Origin: an uncultured Planctomycetaceae bacterium
GTDB lineage: Bacteria > Planctomycetota > Planctomycetia > Pirellulales > Pirellulaceae
Assembly: GCA_903863885.1 (NCBI GenBank)
Contig: CAIPEB010000193.1
Coordinates: 24,547-88,546, forward strand
Length of the DNA stretch: 64,000 nt
Direction of reading: 5' to 3'
Shown here piece after piece: positions 8,190 to 17,218 of the stretch (positions are counted from its first letter, which is position 1; each line of letters begins with the position of its first letter). Both the position numbers and the translations under genes were made by a program. The notes under the pieces are model-generated. The model worked only from the letters and a program-made list of their open reading frames with translations. It was not told where the DNA came from and did no database searches.

Positions 8190-9719
8190 CTATGAACCCG
8201 GCGACTCGGTGGCTGCGATCTTCCGGTTCAGTGCCGCCAGACTCGGGTGAAGATCGCGATAGATCTTGAACATCGAGGCATAGTGCCGGGTTCGCGCCGG
8301 ATCCGGTTCGTACCGCTCGCCGGGCCGGAAGACCCGCTCAAACGCGTCGCGTTCGTCGCGGTAGTCGCCTGTTCCGATGGCTGCGAAGATCGCCGCGCCG
8401 AGCGGCGTGGCTTCAGTGATCGCGGGGACTTCCAGAGTCCTGCCGACGACGTCCGCTTTGTTCTGCATCCAGAATCGATTCCGCGTGCCGCCGCCGACCG
8501 CAACGAGCCGGTCGAGTTCCCGACCCAGGGCCGTTTCCATGGCGCGCACGATGTCGAGGAATTGAAAGTCCAATCCCTCGATCACGGCGCGCATCAGGTC
8601 AACTGCATCGGCGCGATTCGTAAGCCCCACGAAGGCCCCCGTGCTCAGCGGATCGACCACGGGACATCCGGCGCCGGACATGTGCGGGAGGAACATGACC
8701 CGCCGGGCGCCCGGCGGCGACGCCGCCACGCGTTGCATCAGCGAGTCCCAGTCGCCGGACGACGAGCCGAGCAACTCCCGACGGTACCACTCCAGCATGT
8801 CGGCGCAGGGGTTGCCGCCCCAGAGGGCATACCGGCCGCGGGCAACGTGCGATTGGAGCGTCATGCCTTTCGCACGCAGTTCCGGATCGAGCAGCGGCGT
8901 GTCGAGCGTCGTGAGAACGCTCTCCCACGTGCCCGTCACATCGAGCACGACGCCCGGTTCGAATGCGCCGACAGGTATTGCGCCGCACAGATGATCGTGC
9001 CCGCCCAGCACGACTGCGGTTCCTCGAGGCAAACCCGTAATACGGGCGGCCTGTTCGTGAATCTCGCCGATCCAGGTGCCGCTGGGGAGCACGTCGCACA
9101 GGAGACGTCGCGGGATTCCCGAGGCTTTCAGCAGTTCGTCGGACCAGTCCCGCTTCGATTGATCAAACAACAGCGTGCACGACGCCATGCTCGGGTCGGT
9201 GACCTGCCGTCCGCACAGCATAAAATTGACAAAGTCCTCGATCAGCAGCCACTTGTCGGCCCGCTCCATGACTTGCGGTTCATGCTCGAACATCCAGAGC
9301 ATGCGCAGCGCGCTGTTGATGGGCCAGACCGGATTGCCGCCGATGGCGAACGTTCGCTCGAGGCCGACGTGCTCCTGCCACCAGGCAAGTTGCGGTGCGG
9401 TGCGCGGGTCGAGCCAGGAAATCAGCGGGTACAGCCACTGTCCGTCCGCGGCGACGGGCAGTCCATCCATGCCCATCCCGGTGACCGCGACCGCGCGGAT
9501 CTGCCGGGCGTCGTGCAGCTGGCCGACGGCTTCCCGAATTGCCGCGGCCGTGTCGTTCCAGATCTGCTCGGGTTGCCAGACCGTCCATTCGGGATGCTGC
9601 GGATCCGGATGAAATCGCAGCGTCGGGCGGCTGCCGGAAGCAATCTGCCTTCCCGAAAGATCGTAGGCGACGGCCTTGAGCGACGTCGATCCGAGGTCGA
9701 TACCCATCCAGCAAACCAT
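8190..9719 (-). CDS. FGGY-family carbohydrate kinase
   Basis: A 509-residue sugar kinase of the xylulokinase/rhamnulokinase group. The N-terminal phosphate-binding motif is GIDLGSTSLKAV, the C-terminal nucleotide motif is VGGGTRNRFWMQNKADV, and a glycine-rich TEATPLGAAIFA follows. AAGGGGG precedes the ATG by 7 bases. The gene begins only 12 bases after the stop of the SDR gene, so they form one operon with the second kinase at 10590-12140. It likely phosphorylates the ketose made by the isomerase at the window's left edge before aldolase cleavage; this pathway order is inference. Confidence 0.9.
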   Translation of the reverse strand: MVCWMGIDLGSTSLKAVAYDLSGRQIASGSRPTLRFHPDPQHPEWTVWQPEQIWNDTAAAIREAVGQLHDARQIRAVAVTGMGMDGLPVAADGQWLYPLISWLDPRTAPQLAWWQEHVGLERTFAIGGNPVWPINSALRMLWMFEHEPQVMERADKWLLIEDFVNFMLCGRQVTDPSMASCTLLFDQSKRDWSDELLKASGIPRRLLCDVLPSGTWIGEIHEQAARITGLPRGTAVVLGGHDHLCGAIPVGAFEPGVVLDVTGTWESVLTTLDTPLLDPELRAKGMTLQSHVARGRYALWGGNPCADMLEWYRRELLGSSSGDWDSLMQRVAASPPGARRVMFLPHMSGAGCPVVDPLSTGAFVGLTNRADAVDLMRAVIEGLDFQFLDIVRAMETALGRELDRLVAVGGGTRNRFWMQNKADVVGRTLEVPAITEATPLGAAIFAAIGTGDYRDERDAFERVFRPGERYEPDPARTRHYASMFKIYRDLHPSLAALNRKIAATESPGS

Positions 9720-9731
9720 GGCCGCGCCCCC

Positions 9732-10499
9732 TTATCGCATCAGGAGTCCGCCGCTGACATCGACCGTTGCGCCGGTCATGTAACTGGCCGCGCCGGAGGC
9801 GAGGAACACGACGACACCGGCCACCTCTTCGGGCGTGCCGATACGGCGCAGCGGAATGCGTGCGAGGTATTTGTCGAGATTGGCGCTCAGAGTCTCCGAC
9901 GTCATGTCGGTTGACATCATGCCGGGCGCGACGGCGTTGACGGCGATTCCCAGAGAAGCGACCTCGCGGGCCAGTGAAATCGTGAACGAGATCATCCCGC
10001 CCTTGCTGGCGTCATACGGCGCGTGGCCGGTCGTGGATCCGAGGAATGCCGCGGCCGACGAGACATTCACGATGCGACCGCCGCGTCCCGAGGCTTTCAG
10101 TCGCCGGACCATCTCGCGGCACGTCAGGAACGTGCCGGTGAGGTTCACCTGAAGCGTATCGGTCCACTCATTTTCCGCAGTGTCCACGACCTGCCGCGTC
10201 GGACACACGGCCGCGTTGTTGACGAGAATGTCGAGAGGACCGAGCGATTGCTCGACCGCCATGAAGATCGCCATGACGTCGTTTTCGCTGGCGACGTTGC
10301 CCGGTACGGCAATCGCTTCGACCCGGTGGTGTGAACGGATCTCGGCCGCAATGCTCTCGGCCTGTTCGCGGCTGTTCTGATAGTTGATTGCGACCCGCGC
10401 GCCCTCGGCAGCCAGGGAAAGGCTGATTGCCCGTCCCAGCCCGCGCGATCCGCCGGTCACCAGCGCGACTTTGTCCCGCAATTGGAGGTCCATCCGCAT
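9732..10499 (-). CDS. SDR-family oxidoreductase, paralogue of the SDR at 2932
   Basis: A 255-residue classical SDR with TGGSRGLG (15-22), NNAA in place of NNAG (94-97), a catalytic Ser at 147-148, Tyr162 and Lys166 (YDASK), and the C-terminal GATVDVSGGLLMR. It closely resembles the SDR at 2932-3714 through most of its length. A second ATG two codons downstream (MDLQLRDK) matches the paralogue's start and may be the true one; no clear ribosome binding site distinguishes them. It lies between two FGGY kinases on the minus strand, which suggests both SDRs act on related sugars or polyols. Confidence 0.9.
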   Translation of the reverse strand: MRMDLQLRDKVALVTGGSRGLGRAISLSLAAEGARVAINYQNSREQAESIAAEIRSHHRVEAIAVPGNVASENDVMAIFMAVEQSLGPLDILVNNAAVCPTRQVVDTAENEWTDTLQVNLTGTFLTCREMVRRLKASGRGGRIVNVSSAAAFLGSTTGHAPYDASKGGMISFTISLAREVASLGIAVNAVAPGMMSTDMTSETLSANLDKYLARIPLRRIGTPEEVAGVVVFLASGAASYMTGATVDVSGGLLMR

Positions 10500-10589
10500 A
10501 TTCCCATATTGTTAGGATGCTTTTAAAGTGAATTGAGACTAACACAAACAGATCATATAAAGGTGCGCGGTCGAGGTCCGCTGCGCGGC

Positions 10590-12140
10590 TCAATGCCCGG
10601 CCGGTTGGCTGTGCAGTTGTGTGTGCACAGGGCGGATCGCTGTGTAAAGCGCGGACCACGTTTCATACGATTCGCGGTAACGCGACGACAGTGCAGGATC
10701 AGGCTCGTATACGCGGCCGGGTCGGCGGACGGTGGCGAAGGCCTCGGCTTCGTCCCGGTACACTCCCGAACCGATGCCGGCGAGGATCGCTGCGCCCAGC
10801 GGAACCGCTTCGTCGAGTGCGGGAACTTCAATCGGTTTTCCCACCACATCCGCCTTGTTCTGCATCCAGAACTCGTTGTTCGTGGCGCCGCCGATAGCGA
10901 CGATCCGTTCCGGGGAAACCGACAGTCCGCGGCGATAAGCCTCGATGATGTCGAGGAACTGATAGTCGAGGCCCTCGATCACGGCACGTTGAATATCGCT
11001 TTTCGTAACGAAATTCCTCAGGCCGACCAGCGCTCCCATGGAAGTGGGATCCACGACGGGGCAGCTCGCGCCCGACATGTGCGGCAGGAACAGCACGCCG
11101 CGCGAACCAGGGGGCGAACTTGCCGCAGCCGCCATCAGGTGCGTCCAGTCGCTGCCCCCCTGCTCTTCCGCCTTGCGGCGCTCGTCGCTGCCGAACTCGC
11201 GGCGAAACCACTCGAGCATGTCGGCCGCCACCGCGCCGCCCATCACGGTCCACTTTCCGCGAGCCACGTGCGAATCGACGAATACACCGAGTCGCCCGAC
11301 CGCCGGGTCGAGTATCGGAGCGTCGAGCGCGGTCACAACCATCTCCCACGTTCCCGTTACGTCCAGCACGACGCCCGGAACGAAAGCCCCGGTCGGCAGC
11401 ATGCCGCAGCAGTAGTCGTGTCCACCCAGAACTACGGGCGTGCCTTTGGCAAGACCTGTGGCCGCCGACGCCCTGCCGTGCACCTCGCCGAGAATCGTGC
11501 CGCTGGGCAGCGCTTCGCAGAGCAGTCTGCCGTCAACCCCGGAGGCGGCGATCAACTCCTCCGACCATCGGCGTTGACGCTGGTCGAACAGCAGCGTCGT
11601 GGAAGCCATGCTGTAGTCGGTTGCGAATCGTCCGCAGAGCTGGTAGTTCACAAAATCCTCGATCAGAACCCACTTGTGGGCGCGAGCGAGGATCTCCGGT
11701 TCATGCTCTTTCATCCACAACAGCCGCAGGGCCGTGTTGAAGCCCCAGATGGGCGTGCCGGTCAGGGAAAACTGCCGGTCCGCGCCGATGTGCTCGATCC
11801 ACCACCGCTGCTGCGGAAGCGTTCGAGGGCAATGCCAACTGATGAACGGATAGAGCCAGTTTCCGTCCTCCGTCATGGGCAAGCCGTCCATGCCCATGCC
11901 CGTCACCGTGACTCCGCGGATGTTCGCGGGTTGAGGAACGGCCGACAACGCTTCGCGAATCGACTCCGCCACGGAGTCCCAGATCTGCTCGGGTTTCCAG
12001 ATCGCCCAGTCGGGATGCTCGGCGCTCGGGTTGAAGCGCAGCGTAGGTCGGCTGCCTGACGCCACCGCGCGGCCGTTTACGTCGTAAACCACAGCTTTCA
12101 GGTTCGTGCTGCCCAGGTCGATGCCCAGCAGATAGTCCAT
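10590..12140 (-). CDS. FGGY-family carbohydrate kinase, second copy
   Basis: A 516-residue sugar kinase clearly paralogous to the one at 8190-9719; shared signatures include GIDLGSTNLKAVVYD near the start and IGGATNNEFWMQNKADVVGK near the end. AAGGAG stands 9 bases before ATG 12140, which was preferred over an upstream in-frame start at 12200. The gene is first of the minus-strand kinase-SDR-kinase operon; 90 bases separate it from the SDR. Two kinases in one operon may reflect two sugars or anomers, or a recent duplication. Confidence 0.9.
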   Translation of the reverse strand: MDYLLGIDLGSTNLKAVVYDVNGRAVASGSRPTLRFNPSAEHPDWAIWKPEQIWDSVAESIREALSAVPQPANIRGVTVTGMGMDGLPMTEDGNWLYPFISWHCPRTLPQQRWWIEHIGADRQFSLTGTPIWGFNTALRLLWMKEHEPEILARAHKWVLIEDFVNYQLCGRFATDYSMASTTLLFDQRQRRWSEELIAASGVDGRLLCEALPSGTILGEVHGRASAATGLAKGTPVVLGGHDYCCGMLPTGAFVPGVVLDVTGTWEMVVTALDAPILDPAVGRLGVFVDSHVARGKWTVMGGAVAADMLEWFRREFGSDERRKAEEQGGSDWTHLMAAAASSPPGSRGVLFLPHMSGASCPVVDPTSMGALVGLRNFVTKSDIQRAVIEGLDYQFLDIIEAYRRGLSVSPERIVAIGGATNNEFWMQNKADVVGKPIEVPALDEAVPLGAAILAGIGSGVYRDEAEAFATVRRPGRVYEPDPALSSRYRESYETWSALYTAIRPVHTQLHSQPAGH

Positions 12141-12221
12141 CGCTGCCAACTCCTTGCTGAAGGGTGCGCGCATCTTGCAGGACACGCCGTGCCGTGTCAA
12201 GCAAGTCGTGCCGCGTCGACG

Positions 12222-15200
12222 TCAGTTCGCTTCCAAGGCGCAATCGTCGTAGATCACTGCGCCTTGTTGCCAGACGCACGCGATGTGGCTCAAGAGGCGA
12301 AAGCGGATCTTGACGGTATTCGGGCTCGTCGTGAAAGAGCACACGGCCCGCTCGAAATCGTCATTGGCTTTGCGAATGCCGACACGATCATGCGTCACAA
12401 TCACCTTTCCGCCCGCATCGATTTCCTCGATCACGATTCCGGCGAAGTCGCCGGCATCAGCACCGAATCCCTTGCCGTTTCCGGCGACGTCAAGACCGCG
12501 AATCCAGGCCGATGCGGTCAGCCTTGCGCCGGGATCGACCACGACTTCCTGGTCGAGTTGCAGAGTGCCGCCGCCGTCCGTGACATGGCTGATCGCCTCC
12601 TTGCCCCGAAAGATCACAGGCTTGCGCCAGTCGTAGATCGATTCGGGATAGATATAGCAAGCCGTGCCCTCGGAATAGCGAAACGACCACGCGCCGCGCT
12701 GTCCGGCCGGTCCATGCTCGATGCTGCGGGCCGCCGGGAAGCCCTGCTCGAAGTCGCCGTTGACGAGCAGATTCTTCTCAGCGAGACGCGCCAGGACGAA
12801 CGACATGCGATTCTCGCCGGGACCGAGCACAGATCGTTTGGTCTGCGGATAACATCCCTGTTTTTCGGCGCGAACCGTCACGTCGCAGAAATCTTCGAGT
12901 TGCCCCAGGGTGAACTCGCCGCGCTCGTCGCAGCGAATGCTCCTGTCGCCGACCGTGACTACGGCATCGGCAAGAGCACGCTGCTGCTCGTCCGTGACCC
13001 GGCCGGCAACCGAAGCGGGCGCGGGAGGACCGTCGAGCACGCACTGGTCGTAGGATACAAAACCGTCCGCATCGTTCGATTCCATTGCCGTTTCCAGCAC
13101 GAAGCGGATGCGGCGGGTATCTGCCGAGGTCCGGGCTTCGCAGACCGTGTACCGGTAGGGCGAGGGCTGATTGATCGCTTGAGAAGCTTGGCTTTTCAAT
13201 ACGTTTCCTTTGTCGTCCAACTCTTCGAGCACTACGCGCGCAGCATCCTGGCTGCCTTTTCCGAAACCGCCGGTGCTGCTGCCTGACGTGCGGATCCACG
13301 CCGAGCCGCGATACGAGGAGTTCGGACGCACCGCCACAACTTGCGACACGCGACTGCGTCCCGCCCCGACGATTCTCACCGCATCACGTCCGGTTCCCGG
13401 CAGCGGCGGACTGCACGAAGACTCGCGCCGCAGCTCCGTCGTTGTGCCTGCCGCAGCTGTGAAAGACCAAGCCCCCGAGGTATGTGAGTCGGCCGGCGTC
13501 ACGGAAATCGCCGCGTCCTGGTCGAAGCCGGGGTTCCTCAGCAGATTGCGGGCCGCGACGGTCACGGGTTGAACTCCCGGACCTCCGCTGCCCTGCCCTA
13601 TTTCCAGAGCTTGCACGAATGCCTCGCCCGCGAGGCCGGAAGCCCGGTCGCCGCCAAGAAATCGCAAAGCGATCACGCCGTTTCGGGGCTCGACGTTGTC
13701 GAAGACAATATCCGCTGCGCGAAACGGGCCGCCCGCCGTTGCCGCGACGTCCATCTTGCGGACGACTTCCTGGCCGTTCAGCTGAACCGTAACGCAGTTT
13801 TCGCACGTATCGAGTCCGCGGCATGCAGCGAACTTCACTCGCACGTAATATCGGCCGGGGCCCACTGTCGCATTGACTGTGAAGTCGGAGCCGTGAATCC
13901 CGTAACGGTACAGGTCGGCGTCGCCGGTTTGACCGATCAAGCCATTGGCCGGTTGCGTCCACCACGTTCGCTGGACGCTGTCCTGCATGTCTCCCAGTCT
14001 CGTGACGACTTCGGTTCCCGGTTTCCAGAACTTGCCGGCCGAGTCCTTCAGGTCGTCCCGTCCCGGGTAGCCGAACACCATGCGCTGTGTCTGGGTCGGT
14101 CCCGCCCCTTCGCCGAAGTTCACCGTCCCTTCGGCCTTGGAAAACCGGATTCCGGAAATGTAGATTCGCGTGCCGCCGGACCGTTCGTTCTTCGCTCCGC
14201 GCGGCTCGATTCGGATCGTGTGGTCGGCGGTAGGAAGGCCGTTGCGGTAATAGAGAATCTGGTCGTGGCGTTCTGCCGGATTCCAGCAATCGACGGCTAC
14301 GAGCTGCTTCACATCGTCGAGGTAGATATCCGCCAGACCTCCGTCGGGACCGACGCAGCCGACGACCCGCACCTGGTTTCCGTGGAACTTCCACTTCAAT
14401 GTTCCGCCGGAAGCGACCCGTCCTGCGCAGGCCTTATGTTGGCCCGCGTCGGCAGAAAGGGCCTGCCAATCGGCCGCGGCTTCAGCCTGTTCGGCGCCTG
14501 CCGAGGTCTGAGGATCGTTGCCTTCAATGGCGATACTCTTCGCGCCGTCGTGACGGATTGCGAGCAGAAAATCACCGGATCCTAATTCGCGCAGCGTATA
14601 GCCGTTCGCGTCCAATCCGTCGCACTTGGGTAACTGCTGCCCGTCTGCGGTGACTCGCGCCGGCGCGAAGGAGAGCCGCAGATGTTCGATGGTCTTGGGC
14701 GGGCAGTCGAAAGTGCTGTATTCGATGCGGCCCGGGCCGTAGTGGATCGTGCTGACCACGGCAGTGCTCCGCAAAACGTGGTTCTCGCGGCAGGGCGCGA
14801 AGTACTCGGGCATCCAGGCGATCGTGTTGAGCAGGTGCTTCAGCGCCATCGGGTGCGCGATCTTGAACCAGGCGTTGTTCACGACGAAGCCGCCGTCGAT
14901 ATTATCCTCCGATACGCCCGTTTCGTGACCGTCGTAGGTGGCCAGGATCTGCATGCGGCGGGCCAGTTCTCGTCCCCACGAACAGTCGGCTTCGACGCCG
15001 TATTGTGCGAATGCCACGGCCAACTCCATCGGGCCGTACCACAGCGATCGGCCGCAGCACCCGCTCGACTCGGGATATGCCCATGCGCCGCTGTAGACTT
15101 CTCCGTTCGAAGCCGGGCTGACGCTCGTGTGGTTCAGAAACAGCGAGAGCACGTTGCGGGCGTCGTTCCGCCAACCGGGAAAGGCGTCCTTGTTGTCCAT

Positions 15201-16190
15201 GAAATAGCGAGCTGCGAACTCCGTGACATTCTCGGCCTGGACGGGATCGGCCCAATCCCAGTAATTGCGTCCCCAGACGTCGTTTACCGTCCACTCCGGC
15301 AGCAGGACGTTCTGCAGATACGCCCGTCCGGCGTCGCGCGCTTTGACGATTTGGTCGTCTGGTCCCCGATAGCCAAGCCGAATGAGTTCGTCGAAGAAGT
15401 AAAGCAGGAACGTCACGCCGCCCGTCAATTTGTCGTCCTTCCACGGCGAGGATTCCGGGTTGGCATACCGGCCCCACGGAGGACGCGAGGGATCAAGATT
15501 GCGCTGCTTTGCGAGCTGATCGCCCCACTGTTTGCACGCATCGAACCAGCGGGTGTTGCCGGTCAGCTGGTAGGCTTTCAGCATCGCGAGACCGACCTCG
15601 GCAACGATGTCCAGTTGGATCATGCCCTTCGCATCGGACTGGCCGTAGGGCTTTCCCTGGACGGGAACGCTAATCAGGAACTTCGGCCAGGGATGTTCCT
15701 GCGGGGTCAATCCGTGGTCAAGCAACGCTTCCGCCTGGTATGTCAGATGCGCAATGGCTGCCGGGTCTCCCGTGTATCGGTAATAGTCCACCAAGCCCGA
15801 GAGAATATACGAAGAGCGTTGCCCGAGATCCCCGTTGTCCCAGTTGCTGATCGGGATCGGAGTGATCTCTCCCGCGTCCGAGATCTGCCAGTGGCCGTTG
15901 AAGACATAGTGAGGCACCGGCGACGGGGCCTGCGGCGCATTGACCCACGGATAACGCTTCAGCGTCTCGGCCGCGATCCGCACGCGGAAATCGAGCTGGC
16001 CGTTCTGTGCCGTGTACCACGGCGCGATGACCCCGTTGCGATCGTGCACCGCCTTGTGGCCGTAGTACCTCTCTTGAACCGTCGCCGCGCACGTGGCGGT
16101 CGAATGAGCTGCGGTGATGATCCAGGCTGTCGAAGCAATTGCGATCAAACGCAGACTCGACGTGCACTTCGCGAACAGGATGCGGAACAT
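12222..16190 (-). CDS. Very large secreted multidomain carbohydrate-active-like protein
   Basis: A 1322-residue exported protein; ATG 16190 begins a signal peptide (LRLIAIASTAWIITAA) and has GGAGAG before it. The first 480 or so residues look like a helical (alpha/alpha)-barrel with aromatic and glycine motifs common in unsaturated glucuronyl hydrolase/epimerase-like enzymes, though I cannot name a family or catalytic pair. Next is a ligand-binding module with a galactose-binding look (GGLADIYLDDVKQ, then a DQILYYRNGL segment). A malectin-like domain follows (from VNFGEGAGPT to FVQALEIGQG). Two CBM4-like modules (NLLRNPGFDQ and NLLVNGDFEQ) flank a carboxypeptidase regulatory-like fold (VAGRVTDEQQRALADAVVTV). 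It lies just downstream of the biosynthetic cluster but is probably for polysaccharide use. Confidence 0.75.
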   Translation of the reverse strand: MFRILFAKCTSSLRLIAIASTAWIITAAHSTATCAATVQERYYGHKAVHDRNGVIAPWYTAQNGQLDFRVRIAAETLKRYPWVNAPQAPSPVPHYVFNGHWQISDAGEITPIPISNWDNGDLGQRSSYILSGLVDYYRYTGDPAAIAHLTYQAEALLDHGLTPQEHPWPKFLISVPVQGKPYGQSDAKGMIQLDIVAEVGLAMLKAYQLTGNTRWFDACKQWGDQLAKQRNLDPSRPPWGRYANPESSPWKDDKLTGGVTFLLYFFDELIRLGYRGPDDQIVKARDAGRAYLQNVLLPEWTVNDVWGRNYWDWADPVQAENVTEFAARYFMDNKDAFPGWRNDARNVLSLFLNHTSVSPASNGEVYSGAWAYPESSGCCGRSLWYGPMELAVAFAQYGVEADCSWGRELARRMQILATYDGHETGVSEDNIDGGFVVNNAWFKIAHPMALKHLLNTIAWMPEYFAPCRENHVLRSTAVVSTIHYGPGRIEYSTFDCPPKTIEHLRLSFAPARVTADGQQLPKCDGLDANGYTLRELGSGDFLLAIRHDGAKSIAIEGNDPQTSAGAEQAEAAADWQALSADAGQHKACAGRVASGGTLKWKFHGNQVRVVGCVGPDGGLADIYLDDVKQLVAVDCWNPAERHDQILYYRNGLPTADHTIRIEPRGAKNERSGGTRIYISGIRFSKAEGTVNFGEGAGPTQTQRMVFGYPGRDDLKDSAGKFWKPGTEVVTRLGDMQDSVQRTWWTQPANGLIGQTGDADLYRYGIHGSDFTVNATVGPGRYYVRVKFAACRGLDTCENCVTVQLNGQEVVRKMDVAATAGGPFRAADIVFDNVEPRNGVIALRFLGGDRASGLAGEAFVQALEIGQGSGGPGVQPVTVAARNLLRNPGFDQDAAISVTPADSHTSGAWSFTAAAGTTTELRRESSCSPPLPGTGRDAVRIVGAGRSRVSQVVAVRPNSSYRGSAWIRTSGSSTGGFGKGSQDAARVVLEELDDKGNVLKSQASQAINQPSPYRYTVCEARTSADTRRIRFVLETAMESNDADGFVSYDQCVLDGPPAPASVAGRVTDEQQRALADAVVTVGDRSIRCDERGEFTLGQLEDFCDVTVRAEKQGCYPQTKRSVLGPGENRMSFVLARLAEKNLLVNGDFEQGFPAARSIEHGPAGQRGAWSFRYSEGTACYIYPESIYDWRKPVIFRGKEAISHVTDGGGTLQLDQEVVVDPGARLTASAWIRGLDVAGNGKGFGADAGDFAGIVIEEIDAGGKVIVTHDRVGIRKANDDFERAVCSFTTSPNTVKIRFRLLSHIACVWQQGAVIYDDCALEAN

Positions 16191-16271
16191 GGCTGGCTCT
16201 CCGCTGCGGCATTGGTTGAAAGACACATTGTGGAGGAGCCAAGTCGTGCTTCGCAAGCGGCAGGGTCCTGT

Positions 16272-17159
16272 TCACTCCGAAGCAAGCTGCCGCGAATTGC
16301 TGCGAGGCGGTGACTGCAGGCCCCCGACGCGCTGAATCCACACGTGCAATTCGCCCAGGTACGAGCTCGGGTCCGGTTCGAATTCCAGCGTGTGGGCTGC
16401 CGTCGCGTACTCGCAGCACTGTTTGTCCGCGGCGGCGATTTCATCGAAGAAGGCGCGCGTGCGACCGTTGTTCACGATGCGTTCGCGTCCGGCGAGCATC
16501 AGCAGCGTCGGTGCGTGCATGGATCCCGCCGCCGCCCGCGCCGCCCTGTTGAGGTCGAGATCGGCGACCGCCCAGCGTATCGTGATCGTGCGGAGCGTGA
16601 ATGGATCGTCTCGGATGAAGGCCTGCCAGCGAGGCGTATCCGTGAAGAGGCGGGGATCTCGCAAGGGAATCGAGATCCGCATGCGGCCGAATCCCGATCG
16701 CATGGCGGCGCGCAACAGGAATCGCTGCGGGAGATTGGCCTGCTGCAACGCGTAGAGCCCGGGACACAGCAATCCCATGCCGCCGATCAATTCGGGGCAG
16801 TGCCGCCCGAGTGCTGCAACCAGCTTGCCGCCCCAACTGATTCCCAGCACGATTGCGCGTCGGCCGTCGGGCCATTGCCCGAGATATGCCTCCATGTCGC
16901 GCAGCCATTGCTGGTGTCCGATGGCGTCGCCGCGCGCGTGCATGTTCAGCCCTGAGCCTCGACGGTCCACGGCGTGAACTTCACATCCCCGCGCTGCGAG
17001 AAAGCGGCAGGTGCTCAGATACCAGCCGCTGTGACTCACGATGCCGTGGATGAGAACGACGCGCGGTGTCCCGGTTCCGGCATTCCAGATCCGCGACGCC
17101 ATGCGATAGCCGTCCGGTGCGGCGAAAGAGATGATCTCGTGCGCTTCGCAAGGTCTCAC
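16272..17159 (-). CDS. Alpha/beta hydrolase (serine hydrolase, lysophospholipase/S33-like)
   Basis: A 295-residue alpha/beta-hydrolase. The oxyanion strand is VVLIHGIVSHSGWYL (34-48), and the nucleophile elbow GISWGG puts Ser at 108. A late acidic position (LLMLAGRERIV) and a histidine (ATAAHTLEFEPD) complete a plausible triad, although the Asp usually found after the sixth strand is replaced by a Glu or lies elsewhere. The start is GTG with GGAG 6 bases before it. It is the last gene of the minus-strand run from the enolase-superfamily gene (59-base gap). It could release or cleave an ester or amide in the cluster's product; no signal peptide is evident. Confidence 0.8.
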   Translation of the reverse strand: MRPCEAHEIISFAAPDGYRMASRIWNAGTGTPRVVLIHGIVSHSGWYLSTCRFLAARGCEVHAVDRRGSGLNMHARGDAIGHQQWLRDMEAYLGQWPDGRRAIVLGISWGGKLVAALGRHCPELIGGMGLLCPGLYALQQANLPQRFLLRAAMRSGFGRMRISIPLRDPRLFTDTPRWQAFIRDDPFTLRTITIRWAVADLDLNRAARAAAGSMHAPTLLMLAGRERIVNNGRTRAFFDEIAAADKQCCEYATAAHTLEFEPDPSSYLGELHVWIQRVGGLQSPPRSNSRQLASE

Positions 17160-17218
17160 CGTTTACTCCATCCTCTCCCGCCAGTCCCCGGGTTCCCGAA
17201 CAACTTCGCCGTGAGGGA

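Noticed and set aside
12181..12198. Terminator at the end of the big secreted protein gene
   Set aside because: The GACACG...CGTGTC stem is only 6 base pairs and no T run follows on the minus strand.
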